46,972 bases of DNA from JAWUWD01 sp034112085 (GTDB lineage: Bacteria; Bacteroidota; Bacteroidia; Cytophagales; Cyclobacteriaceae): the NCBI GenBank assembly GCA_034112085.1, contig JAWUWD010000006.1:1-46972 (forward strand). The letters run 5' to 3'. Positions 16,902-25,808 of the stretch are shown here, in pieces; within the stretch, counting starts at the first letter, position 1; every line of letters starts with the position of its first letter. Made by a program: the position numbers and the translations under genes. The notes below the pieces were generated by a model. It was not told the DNA's origin. It saw only the letters and a program-made list of their open reading frames with translations, and made no database searches.

Positions 16902-17898
16902 TGGTCTCTTGGGCAGGCTTGTTTTGAGGAGTGAATTCTTTGTTTTCTAGACCACCTATTCTTTCGTGATCAGAATGCCATTTCCAAAAGAATCCTCCAT
17001 CAAACCATGGTTTGTCCCAAAAAGTCTCAAAAAGAGCTTGGTAGGCATTGGCCTGTAAATCTAGATTAATAGAAAGGGTGTCTTGTTCGTATTTCCAATG
17101 TCCATCTGTAGAATAATCTACACTTTGATAACCAAATTCTGTGAAAAGGATAGATTTGTCCCATTTCTTAGAGAATTTTTGAATGTCAACAGAAATTGAA
17201 TCCCACTTATCTTTAAGGTGGGCAATTTCAGGTGATTTTTCTTCTGTAAGAGGGAAGTAAGCATCAATACCTATGAAATCTAAGTCATCCCAAAAAGTGA
17301 CATTTTGATAGTTGTCCCAATTGGCTGCATAGACTACTTTACCACCATATATTTGCCGAACATCCTTTATAAGATTTCTCCAGATTTCTGGATGTAAAGT
17401 AACTGCTTTTCGATATTCTGTACCTATGCATAGCATTTCGACCTTGAGTGAATCAGCTATTTCCGCGTAGGTAAGGATGTAGTTGGCATAGGATTCTCCC
17501 CAAACCTTCCATTGATCATCGGTTTCTAATTCATAATCGCCCGCCCAACCTTGACCCTTGACCCAAACATGGGGTTTGAGCATAATTTTATGACCTTGAT
17601 TATGAGCGTAATTAATAGTGGCTACTACCCCTGTTTTTGTTTCTCCCCACCATTGATGATCATGGTTGAATGATACTTCTGGTGAGTTACTATTTGAAAA
17701 GGCATAAGGTGTTATGGCCACCCAATTGGCATTAATAGATCGAAGGTGTGATATTTTAATTTCATCGATAAATCTAGGAGGAGCTACAAAGCTAACCCCA
17801 TTGATCTTTTGAGAATCTTCAAAAAAGCATTTAAATGACGTGAAAGCAACTAGAATGATAAGGGCTGTTGTTAAGAATATTATTTTAAAGGGATTCAT
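16876..17898 (-). CDS. GH113-like glycoside hydrolase
   Basis: This 340-aa protein has an N-terminal hydrophobic anchor (residues 5-21; C24 may be lipidated but is a poor lipobox). The rest fits a TIM-barrel glycosidase: GVSFVAPPRF at the first strand, KIMLKPHVWVKGQGWAGDY, the acid/base candidate E161 in CIGTEYRK, IGIDAYFPL, and the nucleophile candidate E254 in LFTEFGYQS. This order matches family GH113, which includes endo-beta-mannanases, and related clan GH-A members. It would act at the cell envelope or outside on a beta-glycan. No SusCD pair or other carbohydrate gene is adjacent. The family is fairly sure, the substrate is not. Confidence 0.78.
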   Translation of the reverse strand: MNPFKIIFLTTALIILVAFTSFKCFFEDSQKINGVSFVAPPRFIDEIKISHLRSINANWVAITPYAFSNSNSPEVSFNHDHQWWGETKTGVVATINYAHNQGHKIMLKPHVWVKGQGWAGDYELETDDQWKVWGESYANYILTYAEIADSLKVEMLCIGTEYRKAVTLHPEIWRNLIKDVRQIYGGKVVYAANWDNYQNVTFWDDLDFIGIDAYFPLTEEKSPEIAHLKDKWDSISVDIQKFSKKWDKSILFTEFGYQSVDYSTDGHWKYEQDTLSINLDLQANAYQALFETFWDKPWFDGGFFWKWHSDHERIGGLENKEFTPQNKPAQETIRQWYGQY

Positions 17899-17970
17899 TC
17901 GTCTGATTGAGTCTTGTAAGAGTCGTTCTAAGTTATACGGTCTACTTTGAAAACTGAAATGTTAGAATCT

Positions 17971-19296
17971 CTAGGAGTTTACACTGTATTGTTCGGCATT
18001 GAGATCTAGGATTTTGTCGAATCTACCTTTGCTGATATGCAATAGACCTGCTTTTCTTTTGGTACTTATATTGGTAAGTATGTATAGGTAAGATTTCTCT
18101 TGATGGATAATACTTGACTCTATGCAAGATTGACTTATTGAAGCACCTTGAATAGAAGCTGATTTAGTAGAAATTATTTTTATCAATTTATCTGTGCCAT
18201 CTATATTGAAAGAGTGAACATCATGACTTCCCTTTTTGGGTTCAATTTTCGCAACGGCCTTAGCAAGGTCATTTTTACCTTTATATTTCAATAAATCTTT
18301 TTCGTACGATACGACAAGATCGATACCTAGGTTAGTTGATTTTTTATTCGTGTCAACGACTTTGTCAGAGGGCGCAGGTTTTTTCGCACTCATTGGGATA
18401 AGTCGCTTTTCGATTACTTTCTGATCAACCATGTCCATCCAGATATAATTGATGACATGCTGATACCAGGGTAATAAGCTCGATAGAAAGTCATCTGACT
18501 GTTTGATCAGTCTCTTCCAGGTGTACTCATTCAACTCGTCAAATTTCACTGTCTGAATCAGTGTATTCTTTTTGGTAAAATGATCGAATTTGTAAATTTG
18601 TTCGGTACTTAGTTTAGAAGTGCCAGTTCTGAGACACTCTAGTCCATAAAATAGGTTGCGATTTTCTAAATCGATTCCGACACAAAGGAAGACCTTTTTG
18701 TCTTGATGCATGGGGTGTGATAGCTTTGCCCATATTCTCTTTTTAAATGCTCCCGCTACCTGCCAATATCTTTCTGGAGTTGTTTCAAAGTCTAATATAT
18801 TCAACTTTTCTACCCACTCATTGGTTGGTCTCAATATGAAATCATTGATTGACTCACCAATTTTTCTCAGGTGATCGTCATCAGCATGATAAGGTTTGCC
18901 CTGGTTTGCTGATAGTTTGCTGAGAATTTCTGAACTAAGGAAATCACCTGAAACAACAGCCTTTTCCTTAGTCAGATTAGACTTGATTGGTTTAATAGAG
19001 AGGTAAGCTATACTATCTACTATGTGATTGATATCTCTTTTGAGTGAATACTTTTTGTAAAACTGGCTAAGAGGTTTGTCAAAGGTAGTAGCTACAGTTG
19101 GGGCACCATGGAGCTCTTTGATTTCGCGAAGTTGCCTCTTACCACCCTTGATAGATTCTATCAAATCTATAGGGATGAATTCATCTTTGAACACTAAGAA
19201 TTCATCTGCAGTCTTGAAACTTTCCGAGTAAGATTCAAGATTGCTGAGATCAGTATCTGTTCTCATACTGATGATTTCTTCAATGAATTTATTCAT
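17971..19296 (-). CDS. Protein with degenerate C-terminal DUF3883-like domain
   Basis: The 441-aa protein has no signal or membrane segment and is probably cytoplasmic. Residues 1-320 are not recognised. Residues 324-430 resemble DUF3883, a nuclease-like domain found in restriction and defence proteins: GIDLVVSYEKDLLKYKGKND, then HDVHSFNIDGTDKLIKI. In typical members the last strand reads IEVKTT, part of a PD-(D/E)xK-like site; here it is IKIIST (372-377), with the acidic residue and lysine both replaced, so catalysis is doubtful. It lies 11 bp downstream of the lipoprotein gene on the same strand and is probably co-transcribed with it. No helicase, methylase or other defence gene is near. 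Confidence 0.6.
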   Translation of the reverse strand: MNKFIEEIISMRTDTDLSNLESYSESFKTADEFLVFKDEFIPIDLIESIKGGKRQLREIKELHGAPTVATTFDKPLSQFYKKYSLKRDINHIVDSIAYLSIKPIKSNLTKEKAVVSGDFLSSEILSKLSANQGKPYHADDDHLRKIGESINDFILRPTNEWVEKLNILDFETTPERYWQVAGAFKKRIWAKLSHPMHQDKKVFLCVGIDLENRNLFYGLECLRTGTSKLSTEQIYKFDHFTKKNTLIQTVKFDELNEYTWKRLIKQSDDFLSSLLPWYQHVINYIWMDMVDQKVIEKRLIPMSAKKPAPSDKVVDTNKKSTNLGIDLVVSYEKDLLKYKGKNDLAKAVAKIEPKKGSHDVHSFNIDGTDKLIKIISTKSASIQGASISQSCIESSIIHQEKSYLYILTNISTKRKAGLLHISKGRFDKILDLNAEQYSVNS

Positions 19297-19307
19297 AGTA
19301 AGTCCGG

Positions 19308-20453
19308 CTAGAAATTCCTGTAGTAATCACGAATTTTTGCAGTTAGTTGATTGTAAATAGGTCTAGTAAAATTCACAAACATATCTTGATTTGGAGGAGG
19401 ATAGCCTTCTTTACGCTCACATGTCTTCAGTTGCGCTTTTGTCAATGCGCGACTATCTCCGTTGTAGCTTCCCCAATTGCTCTTCCAAATATACGTGCCA
19501 CTGAATTTTTCATGTTTTAGGATACCATCACTATTGGCATCGAATACTTGCATACTCACTCTTCCTTGAGATTTTATTTCTTTACGATAGGTTGTGATTT
19601 TAGCTTTTACAGTTCCAAGGACTGGTTTTTTTGTACCATCAGCTATAGTAACTGACCCAACTTCAACACTATCCTTTTCAATAGTTTCAGTATCAGATCT
19701 TGTGAACTCTTGACCTACCACGAAGTCGTCAAATTGTATTTTTAGAATTTGATCTGCATTGGCAAGTTGCTCATTTCTGGCTTCTTCTGGTGTATAGAAT
19801 CTAACGAAATCTCCACTGCCCTTTCCTGATCTCAAATACTCTTCAACTTTATCTTGAAAGAAGTTTGCACTTAGTTTATATCTCGTAGGAACAGGGATTT
19901 GCTCTATTATCACTTTGAGGGTTGCGTTGAATTTTGATTCAGCGATCATATCATTCACCTCTTCGTATCCCGGTACAAATTGGTTTGCCTCTCTAAATAA
20001 CCTGTACGCTCTCTTAGCATCTTCTCGGTTATTATTGATCATTAGTCCGATTGCAGCATTGTAACTTTCCTTGGCAGCATTTTTCTTTAGCTCTTTGATT
20101 TTAGCGTAGTAATTTTTTGGATTTGTAATGACTCGTTTTGCCCCAGGGGACTTACGAATTTGCTCATACATATTGTTTATTTTTTGGTATGATGCAAGTG
20201 CTCTTTTCCATTTGAAATTTGCATTCGTAGTGAGCTGTTGTTGTGCCTCATCTTCTAGCCACTCTAGTGCCAGAGGGTAGGAAGCCTTAAGAGATGCTAC
20301 AGATTTTTTGTGATCAGAATTTTTCCTAAGCCTAGCAATTGATTTTAATACTGATTCATAATACTCACCTCTATCAAGTGCTTTTTTCCCTGAAGAGCAG
20401 CTAGATATGAAGATGATAAGACTAAGAAAGTAGAGTAGCGAATTTCGTTTCAT
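19308..20453 (-). CDS. Lipoprotein with TPR-like helices, unknown function
   Basis: This 381-aa protein has a signal peptide and lipobox ending FISSC with C19 as the acylation site, so it is an envelope lipoprotein. Residues 25-180 are helical and TPR-like (GKKALDRGEYYESVLKSIA, ANQFVPGYEEVNDMI). Residues 180-381 contain a beta-rich segment with KAKITTYRKEIKSQGRVSM and a conserved-looking FSGTYIWKSNWGSYNGDSRA. It resembles conserved hypothetical lipoproteins of Bacteroidota without assigned function. The next gene downstream, the DUF3883-like protein, starts 11 bp after its stop. A -33/-7-like pair precedes it at 20476-20506. Confidence 0.8.
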   Translation of the reverse strand: MKRNSLLYFLSLIIFISSCSSGKKALDRGEYYESVLKSIARLRKNSDHKKSVASLKASYPLALEWLEDEAQQQLTTNANFKWKRALASYQKINNMYEQIRKSPGAKRVITNPKNYYAKIKELKKNAAKESYNAAIGLMINNNREDAKRAYRLFREANQFVPGYEEVNDMIAESKFNATLKVIIEQIPVPTRYKLSANFFQDKVEEYLRSGKGSGDFVRFYTPEEARNEQLANADQILKIQFDDFVVGQEFTRSDTETIEKDSVEVGSVTIADGTKKPVLGTVKAKITTYRKEIKSQGRVSMQVFDANSDGILKHEKFSGTYIWKSNWGSYNGDSRALTKAQLKTCERKEGYPPPNQDMFVNFTRPIYNQLTAKIRDYYRNF

Positions 20454-20475
20454 TTGGATTGTTTTATGAACTGAT

Positions 20476-20506
20476 TAAAAGTACAACTAATAGCTATAAA
20501 TGCCAA
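20476..20506 (-). promoter_or_regulatory. Candidate promoter for the TPR-like lipoprotein
   Basis: On the minus strand TTG (20504-20506) is followed after 20 bp by TACTTTTA (20476-20483), close to the TTTG / TAnnTTTG pattern. The -7-like box is 22 bp upstream of the ATG. Confidence 0.3.
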
Positions 20507-20614
20507 TATTAATGATTTGGTACAAGAAAAATCTGTGCCAATAATTGTGTCCCAATATTAAGTAATATATTTATGAGTTGTAAAGTCACATGATTAGGAA
20601 GGAAATAACCTATC

Positions 20615-20626
20615 TCGAATATTCGA
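20615..20626. other. 12-bp palindrome upstream of the M28 peptidase
   Basis: TCGAATATTCGA is a perfect palindrome 17 bp before the peptidase ATG at 20644. Its position would suit an operator, but no regulator is linked to it. Confidence 0.3.
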
Positions 20627-20643
20627 ATGTAAAATAATAAAAT

Positions 20644-21933
20644 ATGAAATTAAGATTAATAGTGCTTTTGAATTTATTGATAGCAGTCCAATGTACGGCA
20701 AAGCAAGAAATTGATGAGAATTATGTGTCTCACATAGTGAAGACTTTGAGTGCAGATGATATGCAAGGAAGAGAAGCTTTTGCTACTGGAGCAGACATGG
20801 CTGCTGATTTTCTAGTAAAGGAGTTTGAGGTAACTGGTGTAGATAAGTTTCCAGGGCTTGAAGGCTTCAAACAAAATTTTGACATGTTCAGCCTGGCCAT
20901 AAATTCTGTGAGTATCAAACTCAACGATGTTGAATATTCTTCTGAAGATATGTTCACGATAGCTGACCAGGAAGAACTGAAGTGGGGAAATTTAGAAGAG
21001 GTGAAAGTACTAATTGTAGCAGAATCTGAAAGACTTCCAGATGTGTTTAGACAAGCTTCGGCTGAGGAAGGGGATGTTTTGATATTAGTCCACACTTCTC
21101 ATGCAGATATGTTCGCTAGATATAAAAATTATTTTGGACAAGGGACAAGGAAGTTCGAATTAGACAAAGAACATGATGTGGTGGTTGTGAAGACTGACCT
21201 CAAGCAGGTCGATAAGATTGATATAAACATCAAAAACGAGGTGAAGTCAGAATCACTAACCAATGTGATTGGAGTGATCCCTGGAAAACGTACTGATGAG
21301 ATTGTACTTTTCTCTGGACATTATGATCATATTGGATATCAGAAAACGGTTGATGGTGATTCTATTGCCAATGGTGCGAATGATGATGCTTCTGGCACTG
21401 CTGCTGTGATGGCACTAGCCAAGTATTTCAAGAACGGAGCACAGCCTGAGAGAACATTGTATTTTGTGGCATTTGCTGCAGAGGAGATAGGCGGATTTGG
21501 CTCTCAATACTTCTCTAAACAACTTGATCCTGATCAAATAGTAGCCATGTTCAATTTGGAAATGATTGGTAAACCTGCAGTTTCAGGACCTAATACTGCT
21601 TGGATCACAGGGTTTGACAAATCTGATTTTGGGACTTTGTTGCAAAAGAGTGTGGAGGGAACAGCCTATAAGTTTTATGCAGACCCTTATCCAGATCAGA
21701 ACTTATTCTACAGATCTGACAATGCAACCTTGGCAAGACTAGGAGTACCGGCACATAGTATCAGTACAACACCAATAGATGTTGACAAAGACTATCATCA
21801 AGTTACAGATGAATACGAGACTCTTGATGTAGTCCATATGACCAATACTATCAAAGCCATAGCCAAAGCAGCGGAAGGGATGGTAGCCGGTGAGTTAACT
21901 CCAACACGAGTTGATAAATCTACTATCGATTGA
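20644..21933 (+). CDS. M28 family zinc aminopeptidase, exported
   Basis: This 429-aa protein has a signal peptide (about residues 1-20). Residues 25-200 include an insert typical of M28 peptidases (a PA-like region with DVLILVHTSHADMF). The catalytic domain at 205-420 has the expected zinc and acid residues: H226 in SGHYDHIG, D247 in GANDDASG, general base E280 and ligand E281 in AFAAEEIGG, a further ligand position at E306 in FNLEMIG, and H385 in DYHQVTDE. It should remove N-terminal residues from peptides in the periplasm or outside. The DUF3820 gene starts on the last base of its stop codon, and holA follows. Confidence 0.92.
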   Translation: MKLRLIVLLNLLIAVQCTAKQEIDENYVSHIVKTLSADDMQGREAFATGADMAADFLVKEFEVTGVDKFPGLEGFKQNFDMFSLAINSVSIKLNDVEYSSEDMFTIADQEELKWGNLEEVKVLIVAESERLPDVFRQASAEEGDVLILVHTSHADMFARYKNYFGQGTRKFELDKEHDVVVVKTDLKQVDKIDINIKNEVKSESLTNVIGVIPGKRTDEIVLFSGHYDHIGYQKTVDGDSIANGANDDASGTAAVMALAKYFKNGAQPERTLYFVAFAAEEIGGFGSQYFSKQLDPDQIVAMFNLEMIGKPAVSGPNTAWITGFDKSDFGTLLQKSVEGTAYKFYADPYPDQNLFYRSDNATLARLGVPAHSISTTPIDVDKDYHQVTDEYETLDVVHMTNTIKAIAKAAEGMVAGELTPTRVDKSTID

Positions 21934-22148
21934 TGAATGCTAACTTCATGAAAGAACTGGCCATCTATCGGATGCCTTTTGGTAAATACAAAGGACAATT
22001 GGTGATCAAATTGCCAGAGCATTATCTAGTTTGGTTTTCTAGTAAAGGATTTCCTGAAGGCAAGCTCGGTCAAATGCTTTCAACTATGTATGAAATTAGG
22101 TTGAATGGTCTTGAGTATTTGCTCAAGCCATATTTGAGTAAATATTAA
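21933..22148 (+). CDS. DUF3820 family small protein
   Basis: The ATG at 21933 overlaps the M28 stop by one base (TGATG), giving 71 aa; an upstream TTG is less likely and an ATG at 21948 is also possible. The sequence RMPFGKYKGQLVIKLPEHYL, WFSSKGFPEGKLGQML and EIRLNGLEYLLKPY matches DUF3820, a short single-domain family of unknown function. It lies between the peptidase and holA on the same strand; translational coupling with the peptidase is likely. Confidence 0.88.
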   Translation: MNANFMKELAIYRMPFGKYKGQLVIKLPEHYLVWFSSKGFPEGKLGQMLSTMYEIRLNGLEYLLKPYLSKY

Positions 22149-22176
22149 TAACTAAAGCACGCATTAACCACTCACA

Positions 22177-23196
22177 ATGGCTTCGACTCCAGAAAATGTT
22201 CTCAACGATTTGAAAAATGGGCAATATGCCCCTGTTTATTTCCTTCAAGGAGAGGAGCCGTACTATATTGATCAAATTTCAGATTACATAGAGAAAAATG
22301 CTCTAGAGGAGTCTCAGAAGGGATTTAATCAAGTAATAATGTATGGAAAAGATCACCCTGTGAATGCAATAGTCACTAATGCTAGGCGATATCCAATGAT
22401 GTCTGAGCGTCAGGTAGTGATTGTCAAAGAAGCGCAAAACATTTCAGATTTAGGCAAGGAGGTTGGGCAAAAATTATTGCTTGACTATATCCAAAATCCA
22501 TTGCCTTCAACCATATTGGTTTTCTGTCATAAATACAAAAGTTTAGATAAAAGAAAGGCTCTTGGGAAGCAGCTTGATAAGCTAACGGTAGCCGTCACTA
22601 CCAAAAAACTATATGACAATCAAATTCCTGATTGGGTGAATAATTATGTCAAGAGCAAAGGGTTTTCAATAGATCCAAAGGGGACTCAAATGTTAGCCGA
22701 TTATATAGGGACTGATCTGGAAAGGCTAACTAATGAAATCGATAAACTACTGATCAACTTCGAAGAGAAAGTCACTATCAATGCAGACATCATTCAAAAG
22801 TATGTTGGGATCAGTAAAGAATACAATGTATTTGAATTGCAAAAGGCATTACAAATTAAAGATGTACTTAAGGCAAATCGCATTATCAATTATTTTGCCT
22901 CTAACCCTAAGAAGAATCCAATAATACCAATTATAGCAATGCTATATTCATTCTATAGCAAGTTGCTTTTGGTGCATTCTGCAAAAGATAAATCACAAAA
23001 TAGTTTGGCATCTGTATTGAAAGTCAATCCATTTTTTGTGAAAGATTATCTAATGGCCGTGCGAGTGTATAACCTTTCCCAGACGATCAATTGTATCCAG
23101 CATATAAAAGAGGCTGATTTACGATCAAAAGGAGTAGGTTTTAGCCATTCAGAAGGAGAATTACTTAAAGAATTGGTCTTTAAATTAATTCATTAG
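22177..23196 (+). CDS. holA: DNA polymerase III subunit delta
   Basis: This 339-aa protein matches HolA in length and motifs: PVYFLQGEEPYYIDQISDYI at the N-terminus (the non-catalytic AAA+ fold), RYPMMSERQVVIVKEAQNI, LADYIGTDLERLTNEIDKL in the middle, and an all-helical C-terminal collar domain. The delta subunit opens the sliding clamp as part of the clamp loader, together with DnaX and HolB. As in the family there is no Walker A motif. It lies 28 bp after the DUF3820 gene, so it may be expressed with the peptidase unit. Confidence 0.92.
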   Translation: MASTPENVLNDLKNGQYAPVYFLQGEEPYYIDQISDYIEKNALEESQKGFNQVIMYGKDHPVNAIVTNARRYPMMSERQVVIVKEAQNISDLGKEVGQKLLLDYIQNPLPSTILVFCHKYKSLDKRKALGKQLDKLTVAVTTKKLYDNQIPDWVNNYVKSKGFSIDPKGTQMLADYIGTDLERLTNEIDKLLINFEEKVTINADIIQKYVGISKEYNVFELQKALQIKDVLKANRIINYFASNPKKNPIIPIIAMLYSFYSKLLLVHSAKDKSQNSLASVLKVNPFFVKDYLMAVRVYNLSQTINCIQHIKEADLRSKGVGFSHSEGELLKELVFKLIH

Positions 23197-23312
23197 CAAT
23201 TGATTTAGGGTTAGGGTCTTGGTTATCTTTTACCCTTTCAGTTTCATTCTTCTCGTTATTTATTTACATTCCGTTTTAATTTATTGCCAACAACTAATAA
23301 TTATTTATTGAT

Positions 23313-25298
23313 ATGTTGAAGAACATGACTATTAAAAAGAAGATGATGATTTTCATCCTCGGACTCACAGTGGCGATATATTCGATTACGATGGGTTACA
23401 CCATCTATAGTCTTCGCAAAGATGCTATAGTAGAAGCTAAGAAATTGGCAGACACCTACGCATCAGACAAAGCAAATGACATCAAAGCTAAGTTGGATGA
23501 AGATATGGCGATAACAAGAGCCATGTCCCTAATTATGCAAGATTATATTTCCTTACCTAAAGAGCAAAGGGAAGATCTTCAGTTCAGACTGATGAAGAAT
23601 GTATTGGAAAAGTATCCAAAATATGAAGCAATTTGGATGAGTTGGCAATTGCAATACATAGACAGTGAGTGGTATAAAGAATACGGTAGATTGAGTATCA
23701 ATTCCTATTGGGATAATGGCGTAATAAAAACATCTCAAGAAAAGAAGGACCTTGAAGGGTTTGTATTTGATGGGCTTTACTACAGATTGTTGATCGATAA
23801 ACAAGAAGTCCTCACTGAACCATATGAGTTTGATTCTTATGATCTAAATAATGATCAGATACTACTAGCGGTATCTCCTACCAAAACGCTAGTAGATCCT
23901 AACGGAAATGCCCTAGGTGTCTTGGGGATCGATATGTCATTGGAAGAATACAATAAGATGACAAATATTGAAAGTTATGATCAGGGGTATGCGTTTTTAA
24001 CATCGAATAATGGGACAATCATAGCACATAATAATGCTGGATTCACTAATCAACTTGTTGATACTCTAGGATATTCCAGTCAACTGGATTTTGATTTAAG
24101 AGAACTGATCGCCTCGGGTGGTAAAGAATCATTCTCCATATATAGCGATGAATTTGATGGTGAAATATATGTGACCATAGCCCCTATAAAGGTGGGTCGA
24201 TCTGATGCGCCTTGGTCTGTTGGGATTGTTGTGCCATATGCCGAAATCACTAGATCAATCAATGTGACATTTAGAACAATGGTTGCTGTTGGGATTATCG
24301 GTTTATTGCTTTTAACCCTTGTTATTTGGAAGATTAGTGGAGGAATTGTTGATTCATTGGAGTCTACTAATACTCTATTGAAGGACCTTTCTGTAGGAGA
24401 TATTGACCTCAATAAAAAATTAAAAGTAACTAGTGAAAACAGGTTAGGGCAGATGTCAAATTCTGTTAATGTCCTGATGGAGGAACTCAATAAGAAAGCA
24501 GAGTTTTCAAAACAGATCGGTGAAGGAGATATGACAGCTGATTTCGAAATCTCTAGTGACCTGGACATACTTGGTAATTCATTGATCAGTATGCGCGATA
24601 ATTTAAAATCAGCCAATAAGGAAGAGGCACATAGGAGATGGGCAACTGAGGGACTGGCTGAGTTTTCAGAAACACTTCAATCGGATGCTGATAATATGGA
24701 TACTTTCTGTGGTGAAATAATAAGCAGTTTGGTGAAGTATATGAATGTAGTCCAGGGAGGAATATTCTTGATCAATGACGATGATGAGAATGAGAGGTAT
24801 CTAGAATTAAAAGGAGCATATGCCTACGAAAGGCAGAAGTTTTTGAAAAAGCGATTGGAAATAGAAGAAGGACTAATTGGCCAATCTGTATTAGAAAAGA
24901 AACATATATATCTTAAAGAGATTCCTAACGACTATGTAAATGTAACTTCTGGACTTGGCAAATCTAATCCTAGTACGATACTCATTGTTCCGCTTATGCT
25001 GAATCATGAAGTGTTTGGAGCGATAGAGCTCGTGTCATTTGGAGACTTTGAACCGCATGAAATTGAGTTTGTGGAGAAGTTGTCCGAGAATATTGCGTCT
25101 ACTATATCTTCAGTGAAGATCAACTATAGAACAAAGTCATTGCTGGAGCAATCTAAAATTCAAGCTGAAGAACTTCAGGCGCAGGAAGAAGAGATGCGTC
25201 AAAACATGGAAGAGTTACAAGCGACTCAGGAAGAAATGGTTCGTAAAGAGCAAGAGTATCTTGAGAGAATAGCCAAACTTGAAGAATTTCAGCAATAA
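23313..25298 (+). CDS. Cache-HAMP-GAF membrane sensor without output domain
   Basis: This 661-aa inner-membrane receptor has TM1 at about 10-31, an extracytoplasmic dCache-like domain at 35-310 (YPKYEAIWMSWQLQYID, LGVLGIDMSLEEY, PWSVGIVVPYAEI) and TM2 near 318-340. A HAMP region and a second HAMP-like segment follow at 342-430 (IGEGDMTADFEISSDLDILG), then a linker HRRWATEGLAEFSETLQ, a GAF domain at 460-600, and a final coiled coil at 605-661 (EEEMRQNMEELQATQEEM). It has neither the chemoreceptor signalling tip nor a kinase, cyclase or phosphatase domain. In related proteins this coiled coil often leads into PAS or kinase parts; here it simply ends. A partner protein must carry the signal. Confidence 0.88.
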   Translation: MLKNMTIKKKMMIFILGLTVAIYSITMGYTIYSLRKDAIVEAKKLADTYASDKANDIKAKLDEDMAITRAMSLIMQDYISLPKEQREDLQFRLMKNVLEKYPKYEAIWMSWQLQYIDSEWYKEYGRLSINSYWDNGVIKTSQEKKDLEGFVFDGLYYRLLIDKQEVLTEPYEFDSYDLNNDQILLAVSPTKTLVDPNGNALGVLGIDMSLEEYNKMTNIESYDQGYAFLTSNNGTIIAHNNAGFTNQLVDTLGYSSQLDFDLRELIASGGKESFSIYSDEFDGEIYVTIAPIKVGRSDAPWSVGIVVPYAEITRSINVTFRTMVAVGIIGLLLLTLVIWKISGGIVDSLESTNTLLKDLSVGDIDLNKKLKVTSENRLGQMSNSVNVLMEELNKKAEFSKQIGEGDMTADFEISSDLDILGNSLISMRDNLKSANKEEAHRRWATEGLAEFSETLQSDADNMDTFCGEIISSLVKYMNVVQGGIFLINDDDENERYLELKGAYAYERQKFLKKRLEIEEGLIGQSVLEKKHIYLKEIPNDYVNVTSGLGKSNPSTILIVPLMLNHEVFGAIELVSFGDFEPHEIEFVEKLSENIASTISSVKINYRTKSLLEQSKIQAEELQAQEEEMRQNMEELQATQEEMVRKEQEYLERIAKLEEFQQ

Positions 25299-25304
25299 CA
25301 TCTC

Positions 25305-25325
25305 TTAAGGGAATACCCTTAATTT
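25305..25325 (+). terminator. Weak terminator-like hairpin after the Cache-GAF sensor
   Basis: TTAAGGG and CCCTTAA pair around an AATA loop, seven bases after the sensor stop, followed by only TTTAG. The T-run is short. Confidence 0.45.
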
Positions 25326-25469
25326 AGTAAGTATATTTACCTACTGTGAATAGGTTATAAGTCTTTATGTGGTCTACGAGGGCATTTTGAATAATGTCAT
25401 TTCTTGAAATTTGAAAATGATGGTCAGGTATTGTTTATCTTAGTTGAATCAATATTAAACCACATAGCT

Positions 25470-25808
25470 ATGACAAGATATTTAGTGATCCAACTCCTTC
25501 TTTTGATTTCATTTGTAACAAATGCACAATCTGAATTTCCAGAAAACAAATTGACTGAAGAAGATTGTAAAGAAATACATCTTGTTAAGGAAAACAACAA
25601 TTTGAAAATTGATATTGGGCAGCAATGTTTTGATGATGCAATGAAGCTGTGGTTTCATTCATTTATTCTCTTACAAGAGGATGGCTATGATATGCGCCAA
25701 GCTGATAATATTGCGTATCAAGAAGCGGGAGATTCATTAGTTATATGTTCACCAGACCTAAGAACAGCGCTGGCTACTGATGCGCATGGTCTATTCCCTC
25801 AACTATAA
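25470..25808 (+). CDS. Small exported protein of unknown function
   Basis: The frame is open from a TTG at 25404, but the ATG at 25470 gives a clean signal peptide (TRYLVIQLLLLISFVTNAQ), so 112 aa is chosen. The mature part has two Cys residues near the centre (EEDCKEIH and GQQCFDD) and a third near the end (SLVICSPDL), and reads EFPENKLTEEDCKEIHLVKE at its start. The family was not recognised. Its 3' end overlaps the convergent aminotransferase by 35 bp. A TATCTTAG stretch upstream of the ATG resembles a -7 box weakly. Confidence 0.65.
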   Translation: MTRYLVIQLLLLISFVTNAQSEFPENKLTEEDCKEIHLVKENNNLKIDIGQQCFDDAMKLWFHSFILLQEDGYDMRQADNIAYQEAGDSLVICSPDLRTALATDAHGLFPQL

